Assembly: GCA_947589405.1 (NCBI GenBank)
Contig: CANQBT010000017.1
Location: 1 to 24,508, forward strand
Length of the DNA: 24,508 nt
Direction of reading: 5' to 3'
From: an uncultured Clostridia bacterium
GTDB taxonomy: Bacteria > Bacillota > Clostridia > Lachnospirales > CAG-274
Made by a program: the position numbers and the translations under genes. A model generated the notes under the pieces. The model did no database searches. It was given only the letters and a program-made list of their open reading frames with translations, and was not told the origin of the DNA. This document shows, in pieces, positions 7,169 to 15,172 of this stretch (its first letter is position 1; each line of letters starts with the position of its first letter).

Positions 7169-10100
7169 TTACAACACTCCCTTCCGGTCTTGGAACGATT
7201 GTGGAGCCGCTTACTGTAATAAATGCGTCCAAAAGTGCATCATCATCGCTTAAGCCTGCCGCTTTGGCTCTTTCTATCTCCTCAATCATTTCCTTATATG
7301 CCTTAGGAATCACCTTTACAAAGTTCTTGATCTCGTTGTCAAAGTTTTCAAGAAGATATTTTCCTCTTGCTGAGCCTGTGTATTTAACGTGCTTTTCTAT
7401 CATTTCCTTAAGCTCTGCAATATCCTTGTCGCTTATCATTTCTTCAACCAGTATAAGCTCCTTGTTGCAGCGCTTTTCAAAATCTCCGCCGTCGTTATAT
7501 ACATAGGCTATGCCTCCAGACATACCTGCGCCAAAGTTCCTGCCGGTCTTGCCAAGTACCGCAACACGGCCTCCTGTCATGTATTCGCAGCCATGCTGAC
7601 CTATGCCCTCTATAACCGCACTTATGCCTGAATTTCTTACGCAGAAGCGCTCGCCTGCCATACCGTTGATATAGGCCTCTCCGCTTACGGCACCGTAAAA
7701 GGCTACATTGCCTATTATAACGTTGTCTTCGGGAGTAAATGTGCTTCCCTCAGGTGGTACTACTATTATTTTACCGCCTGAAAGACCCTTGCCTATATAG
7801 TCGTTGGCATCGCCTTCAAGCCGCATTGTAACGCCGTGAGTCTGGAAAGCGCCGAAGCTCTGTCCTGCGCTGCCCTTGAATGTAAGGTTCACCGTATCCT
7901 CTTTAAGACCGTCAACGCCGTATTTTCTTGTTATCTCGCTTGAAAGTATTGTGCCGCATACTCTGTCTATGTTTGTTATCTCCATAGATGCGTTTATCTT
8001 CTTGCCCGTCTGTATAGCAGGTGTACAAAGCCTTACAAGAGCGTTTACGTCAAGGCACTTTTCAAGCTCGTGATCCTGCTTTACATTGAAATATCTTTCG
8101 CTGTCGTTTGAGCATATCTTAGGCTGATAGAGTATGCTTGTAAGGTCTACCTCCTTAGCCTTCCAATGGTTCAGCTTCTTGGGAGTAAGCTTTTCAACAT
8201 GGCCTATCATTTCGTTTATGGTCTTTACGCCTATCTTAGCCATCCACTCTCTCAGATCCTGAGCTATGAAGCGCATGAAGTTCTCAACATACTCAGGCTT
8301 TCCTGTGAACTTGGCTCTTAATGCAGGGTTCTGAGTGGCAACGCCTACGGGACAGGTATCCAGATTACATACTCTCATCATTACGCAGCCCATTGTGATA
8401 AGAGGACCTGTGGCAAAGCCGAATTCCTCTGCGCCTAAAAGACAGGCAACAGCTACGTCACGACCTGTAAGAAGCTTACCGTCTGTTTCTATTACAACTC
8501 TGTTTCTAAGGTTATTCATAAGAAGAGCCTGATGTGTTTCGGCAATTCCAAGCTCCCAAGGGAGTCCTGCATGCCTTACGCTTGTTCTTGGGGCTGCGCC
8601 TGTACCTCCGTCATAACCGCTTACAAGTATAACGTCGGCACGTCCCTTTGCAACGCCTACGGCTATGGTGCCTACGCCTGCCTCCGATACAAGCTTTACA
8701 CTTATTCTTGCATCTCTGTTGGCATTTTTAAGATCGTGTATAAGCTGGGCAAGATCCTCTATTGAATATATATCATGATGAGGCGGAGGTGAAATAAGAC
8801 CTACGCCGGGAGTTGAATTTCTGGCTTTGGCTATCCATGGATATACCTTCTTGCCGGGCAGATGACCGCCCTCGCCGGGCTTTGCGCCCTGAGCCATTTT
8901 TATTTGTATCTCAACTGCATTCTGTAAATAATGTATAGTTACGCCGAAACGGCCTGAAGCCACCTGCTTTATGGCTGAACGCCTCAGATCACCGTTTGCA
9001 TCAGGTGTGAATCTCTCGGCCTCCTCACCGCCTTCACCGCTGTTGGACTTTCCGCCAAGCCTGTTCATGGCAATGGCCATGCACTCGTGAGCCTCCTTTG
9101 AAATGGAACCATAGCTCATGGCGCCTGTCTTAAAGCGCTTTACAATAGATTCAACAGGCTCTACCTCGTCTATATTTATAGGCTTATCTACCTGGCGTAT
9201 GTCCAGAAGTCCTCTTATTGTACAGAGCTGCTGGCTCGTGTCGTTCTGAAGCTTTGTAAATTCCTTGAAAAGCTTATAATCGCCTTCACGGCATGCCTTT
9301 TGCAAAAGATATATGCTCTTGGGATTGAACATATGGTATTCGCCGTTTCTTCTCCACTTGTAGTCGCCGCCGGGCTCCAGAGCCTCTATTTTCTTAAGAG
9401 GATCAAATGCCTTTTCATGGCGAAGCTGTGCCTCCTTGTCTATATGATAAAGCTCCAAGCCGCCTATTCTTGTAACGGTGCCTGTAAAGAATTTATTTAC
9501 AACGGCTTCGCTTATGCCAAGAGCCTCGAATATCTGAGCGCCCTGATAGCTCTGTATAGTAGATATACCCATTTTGGACATTATCTTTACAATACCGTGT
9601 GTAACTACGTCTATATATGTCTTTACAGCGTCCTCTGCTGACTTTGTGATATATTCGTTTGCTGCCATATCCTCAAGAGTCCTGTATACAAGATAGGGAT
9701 TTATGGCATTTACACCATAGCCCAAAAGTACTGCAAAGTGGTGTACCTCTCTTGGTTCGCCTGTTTCAAGTACAATGCTTACCTTCATTCTTGTGCCTGT
9801 TCTTATAAGATGGTGATGAAGTCCCGCTCCTGCCAGAAGTGCAGGGATAGGACACTTGTTTTCGTCAACGCCCTTGTCTGAAAGCACTATTATGTTGCAC
9901 TTGTTGTCTATAGCTATATCCACCGCCTCAAAAAGGTTATCAAGAGCAGTTTCCAGACCGTTCTTTTCCTTTATATTGTAGAGCATAGGTATAGTGACTG
10001 CCTTGAAATCTTTTTCGCTTATGGATTTAAGGTCTGACATCTGCTTATTTGTAAGTATGGGAGTATTACTCCTTATTCTCTTGCACACCTTTGCTCTTGG

Positions 10101-11912
10101 CTCCAGAAGATTCCTCTCACCGCCAAGATATACAAATGTGCTTGTAACTATCTCTTCTCTTATTGCGTCAATAGGCGGATTTGTTACCTGAGCAAAGAGC
10201 TGCTTGAAATAGTTGTACAGAAGCTGGGGCTTGTCTGAAAGTACTGCAAGAGGTGAATCCGTACCCATTGCGGCAATAGGATCGGTTTCCGTTTCTATAA
10301 TGCCCTTTAATGTAGTGTCTATATCCTCCCAGGTATAGCCGAATGCCTTCTGCTCTGTAAGAAGGTCTATGTCGGAATCAAAGTCATTTTCCTTATTTAC
10401 AAAGAGGTTCTCAAGCTCTATAAGTCTGTTTATCATTATTTCGCCATAGGGGTGTCTGCCTGCCTCTTCCTTTATGAGCTTTACAAGATCTCCCCACTCC
10501 ATAGGCTTTGCTTTGGCGCTTATAGAGTCTATATTCATAAGGTTTTCCTTTACCCATGTTTCATAGGGGTATTGAGAAGCAACAGCTGATTTTACCTCCT
10601 CATCGGATATGATCCTGCCTGCCTTTGTATCTATAAGAAGCATTTTTCCCGGCTCCAGTCTGCCTTTTTTAACGACCTTGCCCTCTTCTATGTTTATAAC
10701 GCCTACCTCTGATGAAAGCACAAGCATATCGTCGCTTGTAACAACATACCTTGAAGGTCTTAAGCCGTTTCTGTCCAGAGTAGCGCCTACTACCTCTCCG
10801 TCTGTAAAGGCTATGGCAGCGGGACCGTCCCAAGGCTCGCCGCAGGTAGAGTTGTATTCATAGAAGGCTCTCTTGGCAGTATCCATAGATGTATCGTTTT
10901 CCCAAGGCTCGGGTATTGCCATCATTACAGCCTGAGGCATTGATATGCCTGTAAGCGTAAGCATATGCAGATAGTTGTCAAGCATAGCGGAGTCTGAACC
11001 GTCCTCATTTATAACGGGATATATCTTGCTTATATCATCGCCGAATATGTCGGTCTCAAATATTTTCTGACGGGCGTTTGTCCAGTTGACATTACCTCTT
11101 ATTGTATTTATTTCGCCGTTGTGTATTATATATCTGTTAGGATGAGCTCTTTCCCAGCTGGGGAATGTGTTTGTGGAAAAACGGCTGTGTACAAGGGCTA
11201 TTGCCGTAGTCATATCCGTATCCATAAGATCCAGATAGAACCTTGATACCTGGTCGGGAGTAAGCATGCCCTTATATACTATTGTCTTTGAAGAAAGAGA
11301 AGCAAAATAGAAATAGCTGTCCCTTTCTGCATAATGCTCGTCATTTCTCTCTCTGTAGCGAATTTCCTTTTCCGCTCTTTTAAGTATCACAAAAAGCCTT
11401 CTCTCAAAGGCGATACCCGGCTCAACGTCATCGGGCTTTTTTATGAATACCTGCTCTATGCGGGGCATAGCTTCTCTTGCGGTCTTTCCTATGCAGTTGG
11501 CATATGTAGGCACCTCTCTTATGCCTAAGTACGCCATGCCCTCTTCTTCTATTATAGATCTCAGCTTACTTATGCTGTGGAGTCTTGTTTCAAGATCGGG
11601 AGAGAGGAAAAGCATACCTACTCCGTAATCTCCTGCTTTGGGAAGCTTTATGCCGTCGTTGTTGCAGACCTTCTTCATAAATATATGGGGTATCTGTATA
11701 AGTATGCCTGCACCGTCGCCTGTGTCAGGCTCGCTGCCTACGCCGCCTCTGTGAGTAAGATTTTTCAGGATCTCAATGGCGTCATTTATTATCTTGTGTG
11801 ATTTCCTGCCCTTTATATTTACAAGACAGCCTATACCGCAGTTGTCATGCTCAAAGCGGGGATCATAGAGTCCCTGCTTTTCGGGTAATCCGTTCTGTAC
11901 CACAATAACCAT
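7161..11912 (-). CDS. gltB: Glutamate synthase large subunit
   Basis: A 1583-residue ferredoxin/NADPH-type large subunit. Domains in order: a class II glutamine amidotransferase with nucleophile Cys25 exposed after removal of a short propeptide (HDNCGIG); a central domain; an FMN-binding synthase domain (about 800-1220) with 3Fe-4S cysteines Cys1176, Cys1182 and Cys1187 (CVMMRVCNLDTC); and a C-terminal GXGXG beta-helix (about 1270-1510). It forms the complex with GltD encoded just downstream. The ATG at 11912 has its AAAGG abutting it with no spacing. The GTG at 11903 (codon 4) has a normal 9-base gap and is the likelier start, which would give 1580 residues. A terminator-like hairpin precedes the gene and suggests control by attenuation. 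Confidence 0.97.
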   Translation of the reverse strand: MVIVVQNGLPEKQGLYDPRFEHDNCGIGCLVNIKGRKSHKIINDAIEILKNLTHRGGVGSEPDTGDGAGILIQIPHIFMKKVCNNDGIKLPKAGDYGVGMLFLSPDLETRLHSISKLRSIIEEEGMAYLGIREVPTYANCIGKTAREAMPRIEQVFIKKPDDVEPGIAFERRLFVILKRAEKEIRYRERNDEHYAERDSYFYFASLSSKTIVYKGMLTPDQVSRFYLDLMDTDMTTAIALVHSRFSTNTFPSWERAHPNRYIIHNGEINTIRGNVNWTNARQKIFETDIFGDDISKIYPVINEDGSDSAMLDNYLHMLTLTGISMPQAVMMAIPEPWENDTSMDTAKRAFYEYNSTCGEPWDGPAAIAFTDGEVVGATLDRNGLRPSRYVVTSDDMLVLSSEVGVINIEEGKVVKKGRLEPGKMLLIDTKAGRIISDEEVKSAVASQYPYETWVKENLMNIDSISAKAKPMEWGDLVKLIKEEAGRHPYGEIMINRLIELENLFVNKENDFDSDIDLLTEQKAFGYTWEDIDTTLKGIIETETDPIAAMGTDSPLAVLSDKPQLLYNYFKQLFAQVTNPPIDAIREEIVTSTFVYLGGERNLLEPRAKVCKRIRSNTPILTNKQMSDLKSISEKDFKAVTIPMLYNIKEKNGLETALDNLFEAVDIAIDNKCNIIVLSDKGVDENKCPIPALLAGAGLHHHLIRTGTRMKVSIVLETGEPREVHHFAVLLGYGVNAINPYLVYRTLEDMAANEYITKSAEDAVKTYIDVVTHGIVKIMSKMGISTIQSYQGAQIFEALGISEAVVNKFFTGTVTRIGGLELYHIDKEAQLRHEKAFDPLKKIEALEPGGDYKWRRNGEYHMFNPKSIYLLQKACREGDYKLFKEFTKLQNDTSQQLCTIRGLLDIRQVDKPINIDEVEPVESIVKRFKTGAMSYGSISKEAHECMAIAMNRLGGKSNSGEGGEEAERFTPDANGDLRRSAIKQVASGRFGVTIHYLQNAVEIQIKMAQGAKPGEGGHLPGKKVYPWIAKARNSTPGVGLISPPPHHDIYSIEDLAQLIHDLKNANRDARISVKLVSEAGVGTIAVGVAKGRADVILVSGYDGGTGAAPRTSVRHAGLPWELGIAETHQALLMNNLRNRVVIETDGKLLTGRDVAVACLLGAEEFGFATGPLITMGCVMMRVCNLDTCPVGVATQNPALRAKFTGKPEYVENFMRFIAQDLREWMAKIGVKTINEMIGHVEKLTPKKLNHWKAKEVDLTSILYQPKICSNDSERYFNVKQDHELEKCLDVNALVRLCTPAIQTGKKINASMEITNIDRVCGTILSSEITRKYGVDGLKEDTVNLTFKGSAGQSFGAFQTHGVTMRLEGDANDYIGKGLSGGKIIVVPPEGSTFTPEDNVIIGNVAFYGAVSGEAYINGMAGERFCVRNSGISAVIEGIGQHGCEYMTGGRVAVLGKTGRNFGAGMSGGIAYVYNDGGDFEKRCNKELILVEEMISDKDIAELKEMIEKHVKYTGSARGKYLLENFDNEIKNFVKVIPKAYKEMIEEIERAKAAGLSDDDALLDAFITVSGSTIVPRPEGSVVNG

Positions 11913-11934
11913 CCTTTCTTTTATTAATTAGTAT

Positions 11935-11973
11935 AAAAAGGGCTTCCACAGACATAAAAAGTCTGCGGAAGCC
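11935..11973 (-). terminator. Terminator-like hairpin in the gltB leader (possible attenuator)
   Basis: On the minus strand, 11973-11961 pairs with 11953-11941. This is a 13-bp stem (GGCTTCC-type arm, one G-U pair, 7-base loop), then C and TTTTT at 11939-11935. The T run ends 22 bases before the gltB ATG. No leftward gene lies upstream, so the hairpin is inside the gltB transcript leader. Whether it is regulated cannot be read from the sequence. Confidence 0.65.
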
Positions 11974-11988
11974 TCGTTGCTTGCATAT

Positions 11989-12017
11989 ATAATACTATAT
12001 ATTTTCTAATAATGCAA
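11989..12017 (-). promoter_or_regulatory. Probable gltB promoter with a flanking dyad
   Basis: On the minus strand, TTGCAT (12012-12017) and TATTAT (11989-11994) are 17 bases apart. The -10 box is good and the -35 box weak. CTTGCAT (11980-11986) and ATGCAAG (12012-12018) form a 7-bp inverted repeat around the -10 box, as an operator might. Transcription would start near 11982 and give a leader of about 70 bases that is mostly the hairpin. Confidence 0.45.
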
Positions 12018-12101
12018 GTATTTTTTGAAAAATAATTTATTAATTTAAGAAAAATTCAAAAATACTTTATTTTATTAATTTTCAATGAACTGCTTATATG
12101 T

Positions 12102-12121
12102 TATACTTTATTTAATAAAGT
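12102..12121 (+). promoter_or_regulatory. Weak candidate -10 region and AT-rich dyad before yjbQ
   Basis: TATACT at 12102-12107 could be a -10 box, but only a poor -35 (TTTTCA near 12079) lies upstream. ACTTTAT (12105-12111) and ATAAAGT (12115-12121) form a small dyad across it. Confidence 0.3.
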
Positions 12122-12146
12122 AATACATAATAAAGGAGGTTTTTTT

Positions 12147-12539
12147 ATGAATCTGTATTCCTTTACCCTCTCTACAGGCAGCGAGGGATTTTATAACATT
12201 ACGTCTATGGTAAACGACGCCCTTCAGACATCTAAAATTCAGGAGGGCATATGCGTCATATACACTCCCCACACCACCGCCGCCATAACTATAAACGAAA
12301 ATGCTGATCCTGATGTTGTCAGAGATCTCACCTTCGCTCTTGATAAGACCTGCCCTGACAGACCTGAATTCAGACACGCAGAGGGAAACTCTGCCGCCCA
12401 CCTCAAGTCCTCTCTTGTAGGCTGTAGCGAAACTGTTATTGTAGATAAGGGCAGGCTTCTTCTTGGCACTTGGCAGGGCATATACTTTTGCGAATTTGAC
12501 GGTCCCCGTACCCGCAAATTCTACGTAAAGCTCATATAA
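12147..12539 (+). CDS. yjbQ: YjbQ family protein (UPF0047)
   Basis: A 130-residue protein covering the full YjbQ family domain. Conserved signatures are PHTTAAITINENADPDV (about 41-57), HAEGNSAAHLKSSLVG (about 77-92) and GTWQGIYFCEFDGPR (about 109-123), whose histidines are thought to bind a metal. Members have weak thiamine-phosphate synthase activity in some tests, but the physiological role is unsettled. An ideal AAAGGAGG site precedes the ATG. The gene diverges from gltB. Its stop codon touches the first bases of the palindrome half-copy of the RAYT unit, so that unit lies directly behind it. Very confident in the family, not in the reaction. Confidence 0.92.
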   Translation: MNLYSFTLSTGSEGFYNITSMVNDALQTSKIQEGICVIYTPHTTAAITINENADPDVVRDLTFALDKTCPDRPEFRHAEGNSAAHLKSSLVGCSETVIVDKGRLLLGTWQGIYFCEFDGPRTRKFYVKLI

Positions 12540-12551
12540 TTTTCCCGGACC
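12539..12551. repeat. Half-copy of the RAYT-associated palindrome
   Basis: ATTTTCCCGGACC matches the left arm of the full palindromes (ATTTTCCCGTGACC) with one base missing. It lies 2 bases before the left full copy and has no right arm of its own. Confidence 0.45.
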
Positions 12552-12553
12552 TA

Positions 12554-12582
12554 ATTTTCCTGTGACCTGGTCACGGGAAAAT
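12554..12582. repeat. Left REP-like palindrome
   Basis: Fourteen-base arms pair around a central T at 12568, with one T-G position (12561 with 12575). The right arm is GGTCACGGGAAAAT. It differs at one base from the inverted form of the copy at 13378-13406. T precedes the stem and A follows it on both strands, the reverse of a terminator. Confidence 0.8.
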
Positions 12583-12625
12583 GAGTATTTTTAATTTAAT
12601 GCTAAAAGTATAGGTGGTGATTGTT

Positions 12626-13369
12626 ATGCCAAAGAAAACAAGAGAACAAAGCTCAACCGATACCTATCACGCTATATGGCGTGGTGTCGGCAAGCAAAAT
12701 ATTTTTATAGATGATTATGATCACAGGAAATTTCTCTATGTTTTAGGGGATTGTAATGAAAAGTACAAAGGGGAGATTTATGCCTATTGTCTTATGTCTA
12801 ATCATGTGCATTTGCTTATAAAGACAGATAACATAAGTATGTTCATGTGCGAATTGGGGAGAAATTATGCACAATGGTTCAATACAAAGTACGAAAGGAA
12901 CGGTCACCTTTTCCAAGATAGATTTTTAAGCGAGCCTGTGGAAAATGACAGCTATTTCGTAACCGTTGTCAGATATATCCATCAAAATCCTCTTAAAGCC
13001 GGTATTGTCACTTCGGTTGGCAGCTATAAATGGTCGAGCTATAACGATTATATAAACAAAAATAAATTTATAAATTACTCTATATTTAACGATATTATAG
13101 GTGAAAAAAATTTTGTGGATTTTAACAATACGCTTATAGATGAAAGCTGTCTTGAGATAAAGGAAATAAAGAAAAAAATAACAGATGAAAAGGCTGTGCA
13201 GCTTATTATGAAATACTCAAGGACCAATTCCGTATATGATATAAACGAACTGAGCGATAAGGATAAAGCTTCTGTTTTAAAAAAGCTTATGGATAACAAT
13301 GCTACTGTAGGTCAGCTGGCAAGACTTACAGGCATGGGAAAATACCAAATCAAATTGTTAATAAATTAA
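12626..13369 (+). CDS. RAYT: REP-associated tyrosine transposase-like HUH protein
   Basis: A 247-residue Y1_Tnp-family protein related to IS200/IS605 TnpA. Such enzymes nick single-stranded DNA near hairpins and attach to it through a tyrosine. The HUH motif is His60-Val-His62 (SNHVHLLIK). The RAYT-specific GHLFQDRF segment is at 93-100, and the catalytic Tyr117 lies in RYIHQNPLKAGIV. A helical C-terminal part ends in a helix-turn-helix-like segment (VGQLARLTGMGKYQIK), as in many RAYTs. All key residues are present, so the protein may be active. The ATG at 12626 has AGGTGG 8 bases upstream; a GTG at 12614 in the same frame overlaps that site and is less likely. Base composition is more AT-rich than nearby genes, which fits acquisition by transfer. 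Confidence 0.88.
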   Translation: MPKKTREQSSTDTYHAIWRGVGKQNIFIDDYDHRKFLYVLGDCNEKYKGEIYAYCLMSNHVHLLIKTDNISMFMCELGRNYAQWFNTKYERNGHLFQDRFLSEPVENDSYFVTVVRYIHQNPLKAGIVTSVGSYKWSSYNDYINKNKFINYSIFNDIIGEKNFVDFNNTLIDESCLEIKEIKKKITDEKAVQLIMKYSRTNSVYDINELSDKDKASVLKKLMDNNATVGQLARLTGMGKYQIKLLIN

Positions 13370-13377
13370 TAATACCG

Positions 13378-13406
13378 ATTTTCCCGTGACCAGGTCACGG
13401 GAAAAT
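13378..13406. repeat. Right REP-like palindrome
   Basis: A perfect palindrome with 14-base arms around a central A at 13392; the left arm is ATTTTCCCGTGACC. It lies 9 bases past the RAYT stop codon. Its last base is the final base of the exporter gene's stop codon on the other strand. Confidence 0.85.
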
Positions 13407-13903
13407 TATATTCCTATGATGTATGCACCGCCATAGCTTACGATGAGCATTATGACGCTTGCCAGAAGTATACCGCAAACTATTGCCGGAACAGCTTTTT
13501 TAAGCTTTATCCTCAGCAGGGAAGCTATAAGAGCGCCGGTCCATGCTCCTGTTCCGGGAAGAGGTATGCCTACAAAGCACATGAGTCCCCAAAATTCGTA
13601 CTGCTGTATCTTATCGCTTTTGCTCAAGGCTCTTTTTTCCAGCTTATCTACAAGCTTTGCCGTAGGTCCCCACTTTTTCATTACAAAAAATATCTTGTCT
13701 ATGAACAGCAGTATAAAGGGAATGGGTACCATATTGCCCAATATACATATTATCCACCCTCTTACTATAGGCACTCCCAGTAAAGCGGAAGCGATGATAC
13801 CTCCTCTAAGCTCTATAAGAGGCACCATCGATACTATGAAAAGAGTAAGATTTGCATTAAGTCCGCTAAGGTGTTCAAGCAAAAAATTTAAAAGTGATTC
13901 CAT
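13406..13903 (-). CDS. Small multidrug-export family membrane protein (COG2426)
   Basis: A 165-residue integral membrane protein resembling the Sm_multidrug_ex family. Hydrophobic segments lie at about 16-30, 40-65, 107-130 and 137-160. The family-typical stretches VSMVPLIELRGGI and FVGIPLPGTGAWTGALIASLL are both present. The family name comes from one weak report, and the substrate is unknown. The ATG at 13903 is chosen because GGAG lies 6 bases before it; a TTG at 13915 in frame overlaps that site and would add 4 residues. The gene follows the malic enzyme after 16 bases and is surely in its operon, so a link to malate or pyruvate metabolism is possible but unproven. Confidence 0.85.
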   Translation of the reverse strand: MESLLNFLLEHLSGLNANLTLFIVSMVPLIELRGGIIASALLGVPIVRGWIICILGNMVPIPFILLFIDKIFFVMKKWGPTAKLVDKLEKRALSKSDKIQQYEFWGLMCFVGIPLPGTGAWTGALIASLLRIKLKKAVPAIVCGILLASVIMLIVSYGGAYIIGI

Positions 13904-13919
13904 AAATATCTCCAATCAA

Positions 13920-15098
13920 TTAATTATTAATTTGCGCAACGCCGGATCTGACAGCTGCTTCTGCAACAGCTTTGGCTATATCCCGTGATACGCTCTTATT
14001 AAAGGCAGAGGGTATTATAATTCCCTTTGCAAGATCCTCCTCTGTTACAAGCTTTGATATTGCTTCTGAAGCAGCAAGCTTCATTTCGTCATTTATATCC
14101 TTTGCTCTTACGTCAAGAGCACCTCTGAATATGCCCGGAAACGCCAGTACGTTATTTATCTGATTGGGATAGTCGGAACGTCCTGTCGCAACAACTCTTG
14201 CGCCTGCCTTAAGAGCTTCTTCGGGAAGTATCTCAGGGTTGGGATTTGCCATAGCAAAAATTACGGCGTCCTTGTTCATCGTCCTTACCATATCTCCTGT
14301 CAGTATGTTGGGAGCAGATACTCCTATGAAAATATCGGCGCCCTTTATAATATCGGCAAGGGTACCGTCCTCACGATAGGGATTTGTTATATTGGCAAGC
14401 TCTGTAAGAGAAGAGTCGGTATATGTTTTGTCGGCTGTAATAACGCCGTCTATATTTCTCATAACTATGTTCTTAAAGCCTGCCGTAAGCAAAAGCTTTG
14501 CTATAGCTGTGCCTGCTGCGCCTGCTCCGCTCATTACCACCTTGCACTCTTCGGCTTTCTTGCCCGTAAGCTTAAGGGCGTTTTTTATGCCCGAAAGCAC
14601 TACGACAGCCGTACCGTGCTGATCATCGTGAAAAATCGGTATATTGCATTTTTCTTTAAGCCTTTTCTCTATCTCAAAGCATCTTGGCGCCCCTATATCC
14701 TCAAGATTTATACCGCCGAAGCTGTCTGATATTCTGTATATTGTTTCAACGACCGTGTCCACGTCCTGTGAATTTACACAGAGAGGGAAAGCGTCTACAT
14801 CTGCAAATTCCTTGAAAAGCACACACTTGCCCTCCATAACGGGCATTCCCGCCATAGGTCCTATATTTCCTAAGCCCAGTACGGCAGATCCGTCTGTGAT
14901 GACAGCTACCATATTGTGCTTTCTTGTAAGCTCATATACTCTTTCGGGATTCTCCTTTATTGCGATACAGGGTTCCGCAACTCCGGGAGTGTAGGCTATG
15001 GAAAGATCGTCGGCGCTGTTTATTTCAGCCCTTGATATTACCTCTATCTTGCCTGACCATTCCTTGTGCTTTTCCATTGCGATTTTTTTGTAATCCAT
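13920..15098 (-). CDS. Malic enzyme, NAD(P)-dependent, short bacterial type
   Basis: A 392-residue enzyme that oxidatively decarboxylates malate to pyruvate and CO2. Key residues are Tyr36 (AYTPGVAEP) and Lys91 (MEGKCVLFK). Metal ligands lie in NLEDIGAPRCFEIE (about 130-143) and HDDQHGTA (about 157-164). A Rossmann motif GAGAAGTAIAKLL binds the dinucleotide. The length is that of the short Firmicutes and archaeal form (about 390-410), without the phosphotransacetylase domain of MaeB. A GGAGAG site lies 7 bases before the ATG. NAD versus NADP preference cannot be judged. It heads a two-gene unit with the exporter. The region upstream is occupied by the RhuM remnant and shows no clear promoter. 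Confidence 0.95.
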   Translation of the reverse strand: MDYKKIAMEKHKEWSGKIEVISRAEINSADDLSIAYTPGVAEPCIAIKENPERVYELTRKHNMVAVITDGSAVLGLGNIGPMAGMPVMEGKCVLFKEFADVDAFPLCVNSQDVDTVVETIYRISDSFGGINLEDIGAPRCFEIEKRLKEKCNIPIFHDDQHGTAVVVLSGIKNALKLTGKKAEECKVVMSGAGAAGTAIAKLLLTAGFKNIVMRNIDGVITADKTYTDSSLTELANITNPYREDGTLADIIKGADIFIGVSAPNILTGDMVRTMNKDAVIFAMANPNPEILPEEALKAGARVVATGRSDYPNQINNVLAFPGIFRGALDVRAKDINDEMKLAASEAISKLVTEEDLAKGIIIPSAFNKSVSRDIAKAVAEAAVRSGVAQINN

Positions 15099-15126
15099 AT
15101 TTATCTCTCCTTTTTATTTTTCGTGT

Positions 15127-15147
15127 GACTGTCTCCTTGAAAATAGG
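15127..15147. repeat. Downstream copy of the repeat bordering the RhuM remnant
   Basis: ACTGTCTCCTTGAAAATAGG plus T matches 15807-15827 at 18 of 21 bases in the same orientation. Both copies have a T run just to their left. Confidence 0.5.
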
Positions 15148-15172
15148 TGATATGTAAAAGCTGTTGTATCCA

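Larger units (their letters stand above)
12539..13406. mobile_element. Palindrome-flanked RAYT unit
   Basis: The unit is a HUH transposase-like gene between two near-identical 29-bp palindromes (12554-12582 and 13378-13406), with an additional half-copy at 12539-12551. It begins at the last base of the yjbQ stop codon and ends on the last base of the stop codon of the convergent exporter gene. This is the arrangement expected of a RAYT and its REP-like sequences, or of an IS200-like single-strand element. The gene is more AT-rich than its neighbours. Confidence 0.7.

Noticed and set aside
11913..12146. T-box or large riboswitch before gltB
   Set aside because: The leader is only about 70 bases, has no T-box sequence, and almost all of it is the terminator-like hairpin.
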